This document shows, one piece after another, positions 22,693 through 30,288 of a stretch of 32,902 bases of DNA (the stretch's first letter is position 1; each line of letters begins with the position of its first letter). The notes below the pieces were generated by a model that searched no databases, had not been told where the DNA came from, and saw only the letters and a program-made list of their open reading frames with translations. Source of the DNA: Ectothiorhodospiraceae bacterium (GTDB taxonomy: Bacteria; Pseudomonadota; Gammaproteobacteria; Nitrococcales; Aquisalimonadaceae); assembly GCA_020831845.1 (NCBI GenBank), contig JAFIFV010000034.1:1-32902 (forward strand), given 5' to 3'. Made by a program: the position numbers and the translations under genes.

Positions 22693-23850
22693 ATGATCCG
22701 TGATCAGGAGACCCTGAATCAGTTGCTGGACATCGTGTCCCGCTTTGTCCGCGAGCGTCTCATTCCGCTGGAACAGCAGGTAGCGGAGGACGACAGGATC
22801 CCGGCCGAGATCGTCGACGAAATGAAGGAGCTGGGCCTGTTCGGCCTGTCCATTCCGGAGGAGTTCGGCGGCCTGGGGCTGACCATGGAGGAAGAGGCGT
22901 ATGTGGCGTTCGAGCTGGGCCACACGTCGCCGGCGTTCCGCTCCATCATGGGCACCAACAATGGCATCGGTTCCCAGGGCATCATCATGGACGGCACCGA
23001 TGACCAGAAGCAGAAGTACCTGCCGCGCATGGCCACCGGCGAGATCATCGGCTCGTTCGCGCTGACCGAGCCGGACGTGGGCTCTGACGCCGGCTCCGTG
23101 AAAACCAGCGCGGTGCGCGACGGTGACGATTACATCATCAATGGCACCAAGCGCTACATCACCAATGCTCCGTATGCCAGCGTGTTCACGCTGATGGCCC
23201 GCACCAATCCGGAGGTCAAGGGAGCTGGCGGCGTGTCCGCTTTTCTGGTGGATGCCGATTCCAAGGGCATCACGCTGGGCAAGCCGGACAAGAAAATGGG
23301 CCAGAGCGGATCACATACCTGTGATGTGATCTTCGAGGACGTGCGCGTACCCGCCGAGCACATGATCGGCGGGCCCGGCAAGGAAGGTCAGGGCTTCAAG
23401 ACGGCAATGAAGGTGCTGGACCGTGGCCGTCTGCATATTTCCGCGGTATGCGTCGGCGTGGCCGAGCGTCTGATCGAGGAGTCTCTGCGCTTTGCCATCG
23501 AACGCAAGCAGTTCGGCAAGCCCATCGCCGAACATCAGCTGATCCAGGCCATGCTGGCGGACAGCAAGGCGGAAGCCTTCGCCGGCCGCTCCATGGTGCT
23601 GGAGGCTGCTCGCAAGAAAGATCGCGGCGAGAATGCCAGCACCGAGGCGTCCTGCTGCAAGCTGTTCTGCGCCGAGATGGTGGGCCGGGTAGCCGACCGC
23701 GCGGTGCAGATCCACGGCGGCGCCGGTTACATCTCCGAATACGCGGTGGAGCGCTTCTACCGGGATGTGCGCCTGTTCCGTATCTATGAGGGCACCACCC
23801 AGATCCAGCAGATCGTGGTGGCCCGCAACATGATCCGGGACGCTAGCTGA
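22693..23850 (+). CDS. Acyl-CoA dehydrogenase
   Basis: A 385-residue FAD-dependent acyl-CoA dehydrogenase with all standard elements. These are F-A-L-T-E-P-D-V-G-S-D-A, K-R-Y-I-T-N-A-P, R-K-Q-F-G-K-P-I, H-G-G-A-G-Y-I-S-E-Y and the catalytic base Glu366 in R-I-Y-E-G-T-T-Q-I-Q. It introduces the 2,3 double bond in an acyl-CoA and gives its electrons to ETF. ATG at 22693 has GGAGGA 8 nt upstream, better than an in-frame start at 22642. It is the first gene of a plus-strand operon: the ligase begins 2 nt after its stop codon. Together they activate and start to oxidise an acid whose nature cannot be told; short- or medium-chain is likely from overall similarity. Confidence 0.95.
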   Translation: MIRDQETLNQLLDIVSRFVRERLIPLEQQVAEDDRIPAEIVDEMKELGLFGLSIPEEFGGLGLTMEEEAYVAFELGHTSPAFRSIMGTNNGIGSQGIIMDGTDDQKQKYLPRMATGEIIGSFALTEPDVGSDAGSVKTSAVRDGDDYIINGTKRYITNAPYASVFTLMARTNPEVKGAGGVSAFLVDADSKGITLGKPDKKMGQSGSHTCDVIFEDVRVPAEHMIGGPGKEGQGFKTAMKVLDRGRLHISAVCVGVAERLIEESLRFAIERKQFGKPIAEHQLIQAMLADSKAEAFAGRSMVLEAARKKDRGENASTEASCCKLFCAEMVGRVADRAVQIHGGAGYISEYAVERFYRDVRLFRIYEGTTQIQQIVVARNMIRDAS

Positions 23851-23852
23851 TC

Positions 23853-25442
23853 ATGGCGGCAGACGAGATTCTCCAGGCACCGGACGAGAGGATCGGCGGA
23901 GTGATGGCCAGCGAGTTGCTGGCTGGTCTGCCGGAGCGCATCAGCCACCGGCCGCTGCAATGGGCGGAAACCGCCCCGGACCGGCTGGCCGTGGTTGATG
24001 GCGAGGTGCGCTGGACCTACACCGATCTGGCGGAGGCGGTGGTTGCGAGCCGGGATCGGCTGGCTGAACTGGGCGTGCGCCCCGGCGACCGCATCATGCT
24101 GGTCAACGAGAATTCCCGCGCCCTGATCGGGTTGCTGCTGGGCGCGGCGGAGATGGATGTCTGGGTAGCCGTGGTGAGCGCACGGCTCTCGGCCCAGGAA
24201 ATCGACACCATTGCCGAGGCCTGCGATCCGCGTCGCATGGTGTTCACCACCGGTGCCTCGCCGGATGCGGGCGTCCACGCCGACCGATATGGTGCAGAGC
24301 GGGAAAACGATCCGCGGCTGGGAGAGATCGCCTTCGGGCCGCTGCGCGAGCAGTCGCAGCCCGAACCCGTCCAGGTCGAGGGCAAGGATCAGGTGGCCAC
24401 GCTGATTTTCACCTCCGGCACAACCGGCGTGCCCAAGGGTGTGATGCTCACCCACCGCAACATGCTGGCCGTGGCCGCGATGTCGGGAGGGCTGCGTAGC
24501 CTGGGTCCGGAGGACACGGTGTACGGCGTGCTGCCGATCTCCCATGTCTTCGGTCTGTCGTCCATGTTCCTCGGTACCATGTATGCCGGCGGGACCTTGC
24601 TGCTGGAGGCGAGGTTCGATCCCGCCCGCCTGGCCAATGTGCTGGAGCATGAGGGCGTGTCGGTATTGCAGGGTGTTCCCGCCATGTTCCAGCGACTGCT
24701 GGAATACCTGCGAACCCAGGATCGGGAACTGAAGGCGCCGACGCTGCGCTACATGTCCGTCGGCGGTGCGCCGCTGGACCCGGCGGTGAAGACTCGTATC
24801 GAGGCCGCGTTTGGCCTGAAGCTGAACAACGGTTACGGTCTGACCGAGGCCGCACCGACCATTTCCCAGACCCGGCTTCACTCCCGGCTGGACAATACCT
24901 CCACCGGTCCCGTACTGCCGCTGCTGGAATACCAGCTCAAGCGTGAAGAGGGAGACGGCGAGGGCGTCGGTGAACTCTGGGTACGCGGCCCCACGGTGAT
25001 GAAGGGCTACTTCCGCCGACCCGATGCCACCGCCGAGGTGCTAACCGGGGACGGCTGGCTCAACACTGGCGACCTGGCCCGGTTGGACGAGGAAGGCAAT
25101 CTCTATATCGTGGGCCGCACCAAGGAGTTGATCATCCGCTCCGGGTTCAATGTCTACCCGCCGGACGTGGAGGCCGTGCTCACCGAGCACCCGGATGTGA
25201 CCCTGTGCGCGGTGATGGGCCGGGCGGTGGAAGGGAATGAGGAAGTGGTAGCATACGTACAACTGGCGCCGGGTAGCTCGGTGACCGGGGACGAACTCCG
25301 CGCCTTTGCCGGCGAGCGGCTGGCGCCCTACAAGCGACCGTCGGAAGTCATTGTGGTGGAGGCTCTGCCTGCCACGCCGACAGGAAAGATCCTCAAGGCC
25401 CGTCTGCGAAACCTCATCAAGCAGGGTTCCGTACGCGGCTGA
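23853..25442 (+). CDS. AMP-dependent acyl-CoA ligase
   Basis: A 529-residue ANL-family acyl-CoA ligase. Motifs: P-loop L-I-F-T-S-G-T-T-G-V-P-K-G-V, Y-G-L-T-E-A-A-P, T-G-D-L-A-R-L-D-E-E-G, the hinge region V-G-R-T-K-E-L-I-I-R-S-G-F-N-V-Y-P, and the C-terminal catalytic lysine in P-T-G-K-I-L-K. It would convert a free acid into the CoA ester for the dehydrogenase encoded just upstream. The ATG at 23853 stands 2 nt after that gene's stop and has no strong ribosome site, so it probably depends on coupling. An internal ATG at 23904 with GGAG is the alternative start. The thioesterase gene follows after 22 bp. Confidence 0.92.
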   Translation: MAADEILQAPDERIGGVMASELLAGLPERISHRPLQWAETAPDRLAVVDGEVRWTYTDLAEAVVASRDRLAELGVRPGDRIMLVNENSRALIGLLLGAAEMDVWVAVVSARLSAQEIDTIAEACDPRRMVFTTGASPDAGVHADRYGAERENDPRLGEIAFGPLREQSQPEPVQVEGKDQVATLIFTSGTTGVPKGVMLTHRNMLAVAAMSGGLRSLGPEDTVYGVLPISHVFGLSSMFLGTMYAGGTLLLEARFDPARLANVLEHEGVSVLQGVPAMFQRLLEYLRTQDRELKAPTLRYMSVGGAPLDPAVKTRIEAAFGLKLNNGYGLTEAAPTISQTRLHSRLDNTSTGPVLPLLEYQLKREEGDGEGVGELWVRGPTVMKGYFRRPDATAEVLTGDGWLNTGDLARLDEEGNLYIVGRTKELIIRSGFNVYPPDVEAVLTEHPDVTLCAVMGRAVEGNEEVVAYVQLAPGSSVTGDELRAFAGERLAPYKRPSEVIVVEALPATPTGKILKARLRNLIKQGSVRG

Positions 25443-25464
25443 ACCAGATGGAAAGGCAGGTATT

Positions 25465-25908
25465 TTGGGTACCGAGAACACGCAGCGATTGCCCGAAGAG
25501 GGACTCACCTTCGAAAGCGGTTTCCACGAAGTCATGGGGCATCGTGTGGTGCACTGGGAGCGTGGGCACGCCGAGCTGGAACTGGAGGTGTTGCCGAAGC
25601 ATCTGAACCGCAGCGGCGTCATCCATGGCGGTGTGCTGTCCACGCTGATCGATGCCGTTTGCGGTTTTGCCGGCGTGGACCCGGATGACCGCCGTGGCGT
25701 CATCACGCTGTCGCTGTCGGTGAACTTCCTGGGTCAGGTCAGTGACGGCCGGCTGCGGGTGGTCGGAAAGCGTCGCGGCGGTGGCAATCGCATCTATTTC
25801 GCCACCGGCGAGGTGTTCGACCACGCCGGAGAGCTGATCGCCATGGGCGAAGGTTCATTCCGGCTTCGGTCCAAGCCCACGCTGGATGGCGGCGCGAGCG
25901 GCAGTTGA
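25465..25908 (+). CDS. PaaI-type hotdog thioesterase
   Basis: A 147-residue hotdog-fold protein. The family signature N-R-S-G-V-I-H-G-G-V-L-S-T-L-I-D carries the H-G-G oxyanion/active-site element followed by the conserved Asp. V-N-F-L-G-Q-V and a G-K-R-R-G-G-G segment follow, as in PaaI/YdiI enzymes that hydrolyse aromatic or medium-chain acyl-CoA. It probably rescues CoA from dead-end esters made by the ligase upstream. No ATG is in frame near the start; TTG at 25465 is proposed because GGCAGG lies a few bases before it and the coding similarity starts soon after. It is third in the operon, 22 bp after the ligase. Confidence 0.85.
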   Translation: MGTENTQRLPEEGLTFESGFHEVMGHRVVHWERGHAELELEVLPKHLNRSGVIHGGVLSTLIDAVCGFAGVDPDDRRGVITLSLSVNFLGQVSDGRLRVVGKRRGGGNRIYFATGEVFDHAGELIAMGEGSFRLRSKPTLDGGASGS

Positions 25909-25957
25909 GGTCGCGCCGCCCCAGCCATAGCCCCGCTGGCCGTCCTCAGACCGCAAC

Positions 25958-27367
25958 ATGATCATTCCGCGCCCCGCAGCGCACATCCTGCCCTGGGTCA
26001 TGCTCCTGACCCTGGCGTACCACCTCACAGGCTGGTTCCCGCTGGCGCCGGTCAGCCATCTGCTGCTCGGGCTTTATGTCCTGGTGCAATGGCCATGGTT
26101 GGGAAAGGTGCCGCGTACGCTGCTGGTGGTGGCGGCGGTTGCGATTCTGGTGCTGCCCTGGTTCAGCGACGATCCGGTTGCGAGCCTGCTGCTGGCGCTC
26201 AACCGTGCGGTCTATTTCGCCACGTTCCTGGCCGCGCTGTCGTTTCTCCGGGAGGCGGCGGAAAGTTCCCCGCTGGTGCGCCGCTGCGGCGATGTCATTA
26301 TCAACCAGCCGCCATCCAAACGTTACCTGACCCTGAGCAGTGGCTCGTTCCTGATCGGCATACTGTTGAACATGGCCGTGCTGAATCTGTTGGGCGTCAT
26401 GGTGCGTCGTGCCAATACGCTGGCTGCTGCCGGCGGCCATGCCGTGATCCAGCAGATCCGCACGGAACGTATGTTCAGCGCGATGATCCGCGGTTTCGCC
26501 ACCATGCCGCTGGGTTCCCCGCTTACAATCACCCTGGCGCTGATCCTGGCCATCCTGCCCGAGCTGCGCTGGTGGCAGGTGCTGCCCTATGGCTTGCTGA
26601 CCACGCTGGTGCTGATGGCTCTGGGCTGGGGCTGGGACAAGGCCACCGCGCCGAAGAACCTGGTGGGCCGGGTGGAGGCCCGGCCCACCGCACCGGGCGG
26701 TGCCGGCACCATCATGCGCTTTCTGTTGCTGGTCGGCGTGATCTTCGCCGCTGCGGTGGCGGTGGAGCTGTCGCTGGATATTCCATTGCCTTTGGCCATC
26801 CTGCTGACCGCTCCGGTTGCCGCCTTTGCCTGGCTGACGGTCCAGCGGCGGCGGCGCGGCCTGCCGCAGGCGATAGCATTGACCGTGGGTCGGCTGCTGA
26901 AGCGTTCCGATGTCCAGTTCAGCGGTATGCGTGCTGAAGTCTCCGTGCTCTGTGCGGCTGGTCTGATCGGCACGCTGGTGGCCCAGGCCGTGCCCACGAC
27001 CGCCTTCGCCGATGCACTGGGTCTGATCGGGGTGCAGGGCGCGGTGGTTGGTGTGGTGCTGATGCTGTTGATCGTGTTGTTGGCGCAGATCGGCCTGAAT
27101 CCGATCCTGGTGGTGACGGTGGGGCTTTCCTCGCTGTCCCAGCCGGAGCTATTCGGGTTGTCACCCGAGCTGTTGGCGCTGTCCGCCATGTGCGGCTGGA
27201 CGCTGGCTGTGGGCTGCTCGCCGGTCACCACGTCGATACTCATTGCCAGTCGTATGGCCGGGGTCAGTCCGCAGACCGCGGGCTGGCGCTGGAACGGCCG
27301 TTATACCGTGGTGGCCACGCTGTTGATGGTGGTCTGGTTGTTCGGCTTGAGCTGGCTGCTGTTCTGA
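25958..27367 (+). CDS. Polytopic membrane protein, unrecognised transporter-like
   Basis: A 469-residue inner-membrane protein with about eleven to twelve hydrophobic segments. I do not recognise the family. Two stretches look like related half-site motifs: M-P-L-G-S-P-L-T-I-T-L-A-L-I in the first half and V-G-C-S-P-V-T-T-S-I-L-I-A-S near the end. Each is a helix break with S-P-x-T followed by a hydrophobic helix, as in transporters with inverted structural repeats (for example the ion transporter superfamily). A segment L-A-Q-I-G-L-N-P-I-L-V-V may be another discontinuous helix. The central loop is short and basic (Q-R-R-R-R-G). It starts 49 bp after the thioesterase and ends the operon, so uptake of the acid handled by the ligase is a reasonable but unproven role. 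The upstream ribosome site is weak. Confidence 0.8.
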   Translation: MIIPRPAAHILPWVMLLTLAYHLTGWFPLAPVSHLLLGLYVLVQWPWLGKVPRTLLVVAAVAILVLPWFSDDPVASLLLALNRAVYFATFLAALSFLREAAESSPLVRRCGDVIINQPPSKRYLTLSSGSFLIGILLNMAVLNLLGVMVRRANTLAAAGGHAVIQQIRTERMFSAMIRGFATMPLGSPLTITLALILAILPELRWWQVLPYGLLTTLVLMALGWGWDKATAPKNLVGRVEARPTAPGGAGTIMRFLLLVGVIFAAAVAVELSLDIPLPLAILLTAPVAAFAWLTVQRRRRGLPQAIALTVGRLLKRSDVQFSGMRAEVSVLCAAGLIGTLVAQAVPTTAFADALGLIGVQGAVVGVVLMLLIVLLAQIGLNPILVVTVGLSSLSQPELFGLSPELLALSAMCGWTLAVGCSPVTTSILIASRMAGVSPQTAGWRWNGRYTVVATLLMVVWLFGLSWLLF

Positions 27368-27372
27368 CACGT

Positions 27373-27402
27373 AAAAAAACCGGCCAGTACAAGCTGGCCG
27401 GT
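27373..27402 (-). terminator. Rho-independent terminator of fpr
   Basis: On the minus strand a perfect 9-bp stem, ACCGGCCAG/CTGGCCGGT, with a 6-nt loop is followed at once by seven T. It lies 18 bp beyond the fpr stop codon. On the plus strand the same hairpin follows the membrane-protein gene but has no T-run, so it works mainly for fpr. Confidence 0.9.
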
Positions 27403-27420
27403 CGGTTCGGAGGTCGAAAG

Positions 27421-28197
27421 CTATTTCTCGACGAAAGCGCGCTCGATCACGAAGTCGCCGATTTCGCCGATACGCGGCGAGATGCTGAGGCCGCGGTCAT
27501 TCAGCATCTCGCTGATGTCCTTCAGCATGGCCGGGCTGCCGCAGATCATCGCACGGTCATGATCGGGGCTCAGCGGCGGCAGGCCGATGTCCTCGAACAG
27601 CTTGCCGCTCTCCACCAGTTTGGTAATGCGGCCCTGGTTGCGGAACGGCTCGCGGGTCACCGTGGGGTAGTAGATCAGTTTCTCCCGCACCTCTTCCCCG
27701 ATGAATTCGTTCTGCGGCAGTTGCCGAGTGATGAAATCACCGTAGGCCAGTTCATTCACGTGGCGCACACCGTGGATCAGCACAACCTTCTCGAAGCGCT
27801 CGTAGGTTTCCGGATCCTGGATCACGCTCAGGAAGGGCGCCAGACCGGTGCCGGTGCTGAACAGATACAGGTGCTTGCCCGGGCGCAGGTCGCTCAGCAG
27901 CAGCGTGCCGGTGGGCTTGCGGCTGGTGAAGACGATGTCGCCTTCCTTCAAGTGCTGCAGCCGCGAGGTGAGCGGGCCGTCCGGAACCTTGATGCTGAAG
28001 AACTCCAGGTGATCCTCGTAGTTCGGGCTGGCAATGCTGTAGGCGCGCATCAGGCGCTTGCCCTCGTTCTCCAGGCCGATCATCACGAACTGGCCGTTCT
28101 CGAACCGAAGACCCGGATCACGTGTGGTCTTGAAGCTGAACAGGGTGTCGTTCCAGTGGTGTACGCTCAGTACACGCTCGGTCACGATATTGCTCAT
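27421..28197 (-). CDS. fpr: Ferredoxin-NADP+ reductase
   Basis: A 258-residue bacterial-type (FPR) flavoprotein exchanging electrons between NADPH and ferredoxin or flavodoxin, used in redox defence and iron-sulfur metabolism. The FAD motif R-A-Y-S-I-A-S and the NADP motif L-F-S-T-G-T-G-L-A-P-F are clear. I-C-G-S-P-A-M and the C-terminal tail F-V-I-E-R-A-F-V-E-K match the proteobacterial subgroup ending in -VEK, in which the tail contacts the flavin. The gene is divergent from a LysR-type gene, the same arrangement as fprA/finR of Pseudomonas, where FinR activates fprA. It ends at a strong terminator. Two ATTCGAAT sites lie in the intergenic region. Confidence 0.95.
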   Translation of the reverse strand: MSNIVTERVLSVHHWNDTLFSFKTTRDPGLRFENGQFVMIGLENEGKRLMRAYSIASPNYEDHLEFFSIKVPDGPLTSRLQHLKEGDIVFTSRKPTGTLLLSDLRPGKHLYLFSTGTGLAPFLSVIQDPETYERFEKVVLIHGVRHVNELAYGDFITRQLPQNEFIGEEVREKLIYYPTVTREPFRNQGRITKLVESGKLFEDIGLPPLSPDHDRAMICGSPAMLKDISEMLNDRGLSISPRIGEIGDFVIERAFVEK

Positions 28198-28217
28198 GCT
28201 GTCATCCTCGCGCCTGC

Positions 28218-28314
28218 ATTCGAATCGCTGCGCCGCAGCCTCTGGGCTCCACGGCGATGTTGCAGCGTATGATAGACAGCGGGAGAATATCTGTGAAATG
28301 GATTATTCGAATAA
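28218..28314. promoter_or_regulatory. Paired ATTCGAAT palindromes between fpr and finR
   Basis: The octamer ATTCGAAT occurs twice: at 28218-28225, 21 bp upstream of the fpr start, and at 28305-28312, where it extends to the perfect 12-bp palindrome TTATTCGAATAA (28303-28314), 40 bp upstream of the LysR gene. They are 87 bp apart. AT-rich dyads of this size are typical LysR-family sites, so both are candidate FinR sites, the second for autoregulation or as the activator site for fpr. Confidence 0.5.
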
Positions 28315-28354
28315 GCTATATCCGTTTTGTATATATAGGCGCGGGTGAAAGCCG

Positions 28355-29281
28355 ATGAAATACTCGTTGCGCCAGTTGCAGATCTTTGTCGCCGTGGCCC
28401 AGGGCGGCAGCGTGTCCGGTGCGGCGCAGCGCCTGTCGCTTTCCCAGTCGGCCACCAGTACCGCATTGGGTGAACTAGAACGGCAGTTCGATTGCCAGTT
28501 GTTCGACCGCATCGGCAAGCGGTTGAAGCTGAACGAGCTGGGCCATCAACTGCTGCCGAAGGCGGCCGCCTTGCTGGATCGGGCGGAGGAGCTCGAGAAC
28601 ATCCTGGAGGGCCGTGCCGGCTTCGGTGCGCTGGAAGTGGGCGCAACGCTCACTATCGGCAACTATCTGGCCACGATGATCATCAGCGCGTTCATGCAGG
28701 AGCATCCGGAAAGCCGGGTCCGGCTGCGGGTTCACAATACCGCTTCGGTGGTGGAGCGGGTAGCCGGCTACCAACTGGATCTGGGCCTGATCGAGGGGGA
28801 CTGCAACCATCCTGATATCGAGGTCCGGCCCTGGCTGGAGGATGAGCTGACAGTGTTCGCCGCACCGGGGCACCCGCTGGCCGATAGGGACAGCCCCGAC
28901 CTCGAGCAACTCGGCCGGGAGCGCTGGATATTGCGTGAGCAGGGGTCCGGCACCCGTCGAACCTTCGACAATGCCACCCGTGCGTTGCCGCGGCAGCCGC
29001 AGGTCAGGCTGGAGTTGGAGCATACCGAGGCTATCAAGCGGGCAGTGGAATCCGGCCTGGGCATCGGCTGTGTTTCCCGGCTCGCGCTTCGCGATGCGTT
29101 CCGGCGCGGCAGCCTGGTGCCCATCGCCACTCCCGGCCTGGATCTGCGGCGGCAGTTCTATTTCATCTGGCACCGTCAGAAGTATCAGACCGCCGGCATG
29201 CGGGCATTCCTGGCCTTGTGCGAGGCCTTGACAGCCGGCAAGCGCCGCACGGACGAAATCGACCTCAGCGCGGTGCCCTGA
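28355..29281 (+). CDS. finR: LysR family regulator, FinR-like, divergent from fpr
   Basis: A 308-residue LysR-type regulator. The N-terminal winged helix (about 1-62) reads L-R-Q-L-Q-I-F-V-A-V-A-Q-G-G-S-V-S-G-A-A and L-S-L-S-Q-S-A-T-S-T-A-L. A co-inducer domain follows, with the usual A-V-E-S-G-L-G-I-G-C-V-S-R segment near 235. Orthology to FinR, the activator of fprA in Pseudomonas putida, is inferred from the divergent position beside fpr; the protein family alone would not decide it. The ATG at 28355 has only a weak purine stretch (GGGTGAAAG) upstream. If the parallel holds, superoxide or sulfite-type stress would raise fpr through the dyads in the intergenic region. The gene ends 10 bp from the convergent nuclease-domain gene. 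Confidence 0.85.
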   Translation: MKYSLRQLQIFVAVAQGGSVSGAAQRLSLSQSATSTALGELERQFDCQLFDRIGKRLKLNELGHQLLPKAAALLDRAEELENILEGRAGFGALEVGATLTIGNYLATMIISAFMQEHPESRVRLRVHNTASVVERVAGYQLDLGLIEGDCNHPDIEVRPWLEDELTVFAAPGHPLADRDSPDLEQLGRERWILREQGSGTRRTFDNATRALPRQPQVRLELEHTEAIKRAVESGLGIGCVSRLALRDAFRRGSLVPIATPGLDLRRQFYFIWHRQKYQTAGMRAFLALCEALTAGKRRTDEIDLSAVP

Positions 29282-29291
29282 CTACCCGCAG

Positions 29292-30161
29292 CTACAGGCT
29301 CAACCGAGGGCCGTCACCGGGCGCGGGCGGCGGTACATCCGTGGGCAGCCTGGCCTCGTGGCGTTCGCCGTCCTTCCAGTATGTAATCGTGGCACGCTCC
29401 CCGGGGGGGGTCTCGCGGACCAGTTCCAGGAAATGCATCGGACTGTCGGGTGCCTGATCGTTCACCGTCAACAGCAGGCTGCCGGGCTCCACGCCGGCTT
29501 CGGCTGCCCGGCCGGTGGCACCGCTGACCAGTACGCCGGCATCGTCGGGCAACTCCAGGGCCTGCCGCAGCTCGGCGGTGGCTTCCTCCACCGTGATGCC
29601 CAGGGCGGTCACCACCTGGTCCTCGCCCAGGCCCTCGTACTCGAGCCCGCGGCCGGCTTCCAGCACCCGTGGTGCGACCAGGATGGCAGCGCCGGAGCGT
29701 AGCGCCAGCGCCAACCCGTCGCTGGGCCGGGTGTCCACCAGTACGGGTTCTTCCTGGTGAGGCAGCTTGAGTTTCAGCATGCCCAGATAGGTGCCGTCCA
29801 CCAGGTCGTCCACCATCACCCGCTCCAGCGTGATGCCTGATGCGCCGAACACATCACGCATGAGGTCGTGCGTCTGCGGCCGCTGTACCGGCACATCCCG
29901 CAGAGCCATCAGAATGGACCGTGCTTCGGCCACGCCGACGAAGATCGGTACCACATCGCCGGATTCCGGCTCACGCAGCAGGACCACCGGTGCGCCGGTA
30001 CCCGGGATGACCCCGACCGTGGCCAGCTCCACCGGAATCAGCTCGTCTTCGGGGACGGCGAGTTCCCGCGCCTGTGTGGTCGAGAACGACAGGGCGAGAA
30101 CCAGCAGAGCGGCGAGCAGGCAATGCTGCCAGGGCCGGGTGGTAGGATAGGGGGATGGCAT
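29292..30161 (-). CDS. Exported bifunctional-nuclease (DUF151) domain protein with PDZ domain
   Basis: A 289-residue protein combining three parts. Residues 1-33 are a signal peptide (hydrophobic C-L-L-A-A-L-L-V-L-A-L-S-F, then T-T-Q-A). Residues about 38-170 are a BFN/DUF151 domain with its marks P-I-F-V-G-V-A-E-A, R-P-Q-T-H-D-L-M and V-D-T-R-P-S-D-G-L-A-L-A-L-R. Residues about 190-270 are a PDZ-like domain (G-R-A-A-E-A-G-V-E-P-G-S-L-L-L-T-V-N). Most BFN proteins are cytoplasmic and some have nuclease activity; an exported copy joined to a peptide-binding domain points to a different role in the periplasm. ATG at 30161 has GAGGAG upstream. A run of eight G (about 29402-29409) does not break the frame. 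Confidence 0.85.
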   Translation of the reverse strand: MPSPYPTTRPWQHCLLAALLVLALSFSTTQARELAVPEDELIPVELATVGVIPGTGAPVVLLREPESGDVVPIFVGVAEARSILMALRDVPVQRPQTHDLMRDVFGASGITLERVMVDDLVDGTYLGMLKLKLPHQEEPVLVDTRPSDGLALALRSGAAILVAPRVLEAGRGLEYEGLGEDQVVTALGITVEEATAELRQALELPDDAGVLVSGATGRAAEAGVEPGSLLLTVNDQAPDSPMHFLELVRETPPGERATITYWKDGERHEARLPTDVPPPAPGDGPRLSL

Positions 30162-30288
30162 AGAAACTCCTCGCTGTAAACTGAGGAAGCATCGGTGGGA
30201 CAACGCGCGCTTCCTCTTCATGGTAGTCTGCTTACGCAGACACCGCCCGAGCAATCAGGGTTTCCCCTGTCCACATGCCGACACCGCA

